DNA from: Pseudomonas cremoris
Lineage (GTDB): Bacteria > Pseudomonadota > Gammaproteobacteria > Pseudomonadales > Pseudomonadaceae
Direction: 5' to 3'
Assembly: GCF_014230465.1 (NCBI RefSeq)
Contig: NZ_JAAXCY010000012.1
Span: forward strand, 124,001-188,000
Length of the DNA stretch: 64,000 nucleotides
Positions 62,968 to 64,000 of this stretch are shown here, one piece after another; position 1 is the first letter of the stretch, and each line of letters begins with the position of its first letter. The notes below the pieces were generated by a model that did not search any database, was not told the origin of the DNA, and saw only the letters and a list, made by a program, of their open reading frames with translations. A program made the translations under genes and the position numbers.

Positions 62968-63841
62968 TCAACGAAAAGTGCGTGCCGGTACCGGCGCGCA
63001 CGCCCTCGCCTACGGCCAGCGCTACCGAGCCCGCAGCGAGGGACGTGTCACCACAGGCAAACACGCCAGGCACCGACGTCTGGCGAGTTTCATTTGTGTG
63101 TACGTAAAGGCCACTCGGCCCCTCTGACAACTCGCACTCCAACTGTGCTGCCAGCGGGCTGATGCGCGTGCGTGACATCGTGAACACGCCATCAAGGTTG
63201 AACACCCTGCCGTCTTCCAACTCCAGATCGACACGCTCACCGCTGAGGCGCCGAACAGCCCCGTTTTGCACACTCACGCCACGCCGATCCAACAGCGCCT
63301 GTTGTTGGGCATCCGGCGTGAATACACCGTTGGTAAACAAGGTGGTGGTGCCCCAATCCGGCAGCATCAACGCGTGATGCATCGCCAAGGGTGATGTGGC
63401 CAGTACGCCGATACGGCCCCTGTCCAACTCGTAGCCGTGGCAGTAAGGGCAATGAAACACCCGCGTGCCCCAGCGCTCTTGCAGGCCTTCGATGGCGGGT
63501 AGTTCGTCCACCACGCCGGTGGCGAGGATCAGGCGCCTAGCTTTGAGCTCACCGTTGCATTGAGTGCGCACACTGAAACCGTCCAGTTGCCCACTCGCCT
63601 CCACGACGTTGTCCTGCACCCAGGTGACACTGGGGTATTCCATCAACTGGCTGCGGCCTTCGGCGGCGATGACCTCCGGTGCCTGGCCGTCCTGGCCGAG
63701 AAAGCCGTGGGAAGTGGCCGCAAAGCGGTTGCGTCGCTGCCCCGCATCAATCACCAGCACCTTGCGCCGTGCCCGTGCCAATTGCAGGCCCGCAGACAGG
63801 CCGGCATAGCTGCCGCCCACGATAATGACGTCATGCATCAT
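62957..63841 (-). CDS. Thioredoxin-reductase-like NAD(P)/FAD oxidoreductase
   Basis: 294 residues. The FAD-binding GGSYAGLSAGLQLARA is at 9-24. The redox motif CPYCHG has Cys131 and Cys134 (FHCPYCHGYE), and the second FAD motif VFACGDTS is near the end. It differs from thioredoxin reductase by CPYC in place of CATC, which resembles the flavoproteins that oxidise dithiols in small secreted molecules (GliT/HlmI-type). Two adjacent Met codons can start it. It converges on the SDR gene with an 11-bp overlap. The true partner is unknown. Confidence 0.88.
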   Translation of the reverse strand: MMHDVIIVGGSYAGLSAGLQLARARRKVLVIDAGQRRNRFAATSHGFLGQDGQAPEVIAAEGRSQLMEYPSVTWVQDNVVEASGQLDGFSVRTQCNGELKARRLILATGVVDELPAIEGLQERWGTRVFHCPYCHGYELDRGRIGVLATSPLAMHHALMLPDWGTTTLFTNGVFTPDAQQQALLDRRGVSVQNGAVRRLSGERVDLELEDGRVFNLDGVFTMSRTRISPLAAQLECELSEGPSGLYVHTNETRQTSVPGVFACGDTSLAAGSVALAVGEGVRAGTGTHFSLING

Positions 63842-63985
63842 GACAATGACCCCGAATCAGGTGCACGCAGTTATCCGCGCGCTTTCACGACACACCATAA
63901 GTTACGTAAAAATAGCCCGTCAAGAGTCTCGCAACTTTTTAGGTTACGAACGATACTTTCGACCGAATCGACTTGAGGTTTTTTG

Positions 63986-64000
63986 ATGAGAAACGACACG
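63986..64000 (+). CDS. Start of next gene (five codons only)
   Basis: ATG AGA AAC GAC ACG, reading MRNDT, preceded by TTGAGG at about 9 nt. It runs out of the window; nothing can be said about its product. Confidence 0.45.

Overview
The window is about 64 kb of a high-GC gammaproteobacterial chromosome, almost certainly from a Pseudomonas of the P. fluorescens complex. The evidence is protein-level: LdcA, the MltD-GloB-RnhA-DnaQ block, the NppA1A2BCD-type transporter, Cti, MetH and CysI all look like Pseudomonas proteins in a familiar gene order. There are also several copies of the typical P. fluorescens REP hairpin (TGTGGGAGCGGGCTTGCTCG...). I see no phage, insertion sequence, integrase, tRNA, rRNA or CRISPR array. 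This is core-type chromosome with a few small accessory genes.

Layout. 1-3.4 kb: a HAD phosphatase, zwf and gnd form a tightly overlapping pentose-phosphate operon on the minus strand, followed by a short coiled-coil protein gene. 3.5-8.8 kb: cptA (phosphoethanolamine transferase), a small exported PtrA-like protein behind a cluster of PmrA-like TTAA boxes, an acetyltransferase, zapE and an aldo/keto reductase. 8.8-16.4 kb: pepN, DUF2797, DUF1315, rhomboid, metallophosphoesterase and nadK run on the minus strand; a DUF1853 gene runs on plus. 16.5-26.1 kb: a cobalamin locus. cobW, cobN, a ChlI-like ATPase and a VWA (ChlD-like) segment run leftward from one cobalamin riboswitch. cbtB, cbtA, cobE and cobM run rightward from a second one.

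26-37 kb: nfuA, cti, metH (with a MetR-type operator), a DUF2970 protein, an orphan periplasmic binding protein, a 37-residue membrane protein, cysI and DUF934. 37-44 kb: a MerR regulator divergent from an OYE-like flavin oxidoreductase, poxB, an FMN reductase, small hypothetical proteins, an orphan pseudopilin and a LysR regulator. 44-51.7 kb: GNAT-ldcA, dnaQ, DUF2388, rnhA, methyltransferase, gloB and mltD. 51.9-59.3 kb: the five-gene nppA1-nppA2-nppB-nppC-nppD peptide/peptidyl-nucleoside ABC importer. 59.3-64 kb: AraC regulator, LysE exporter, alpha/beta hydrolase, HxlR regulator with a divergent SDR, a thioredoxin-reductase-like flavoprotein, and the first codons of another gene.

The most striking feature is in the cobalamin locus. 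The ChlI-like ATPase frame ends in A_AAA_AAG CCC TAG, followed by a 13-bp hairpin that starts 6 nt after the slippery heptamer. A -1 shift there runs directly into the VWA frame, which has no convincing start of its own. One gene therefore probably makes both a 332-residue ATPase subunit and a 551-residue ATPase-VWA subunit that partner CobN. Programmed frameshifting in chlD-type chelatase genes is known from other genomes, so this is a clear instance rather than a new principle.

Functionally, the window couples B12 supply (cobalt uptake, insertion, ring methylation) with B12 use (MetH). It also carries sulfite reduction and methionine synthesis, membrane stress responses (Cti, CptA), polyamine formation and peptide uptake.
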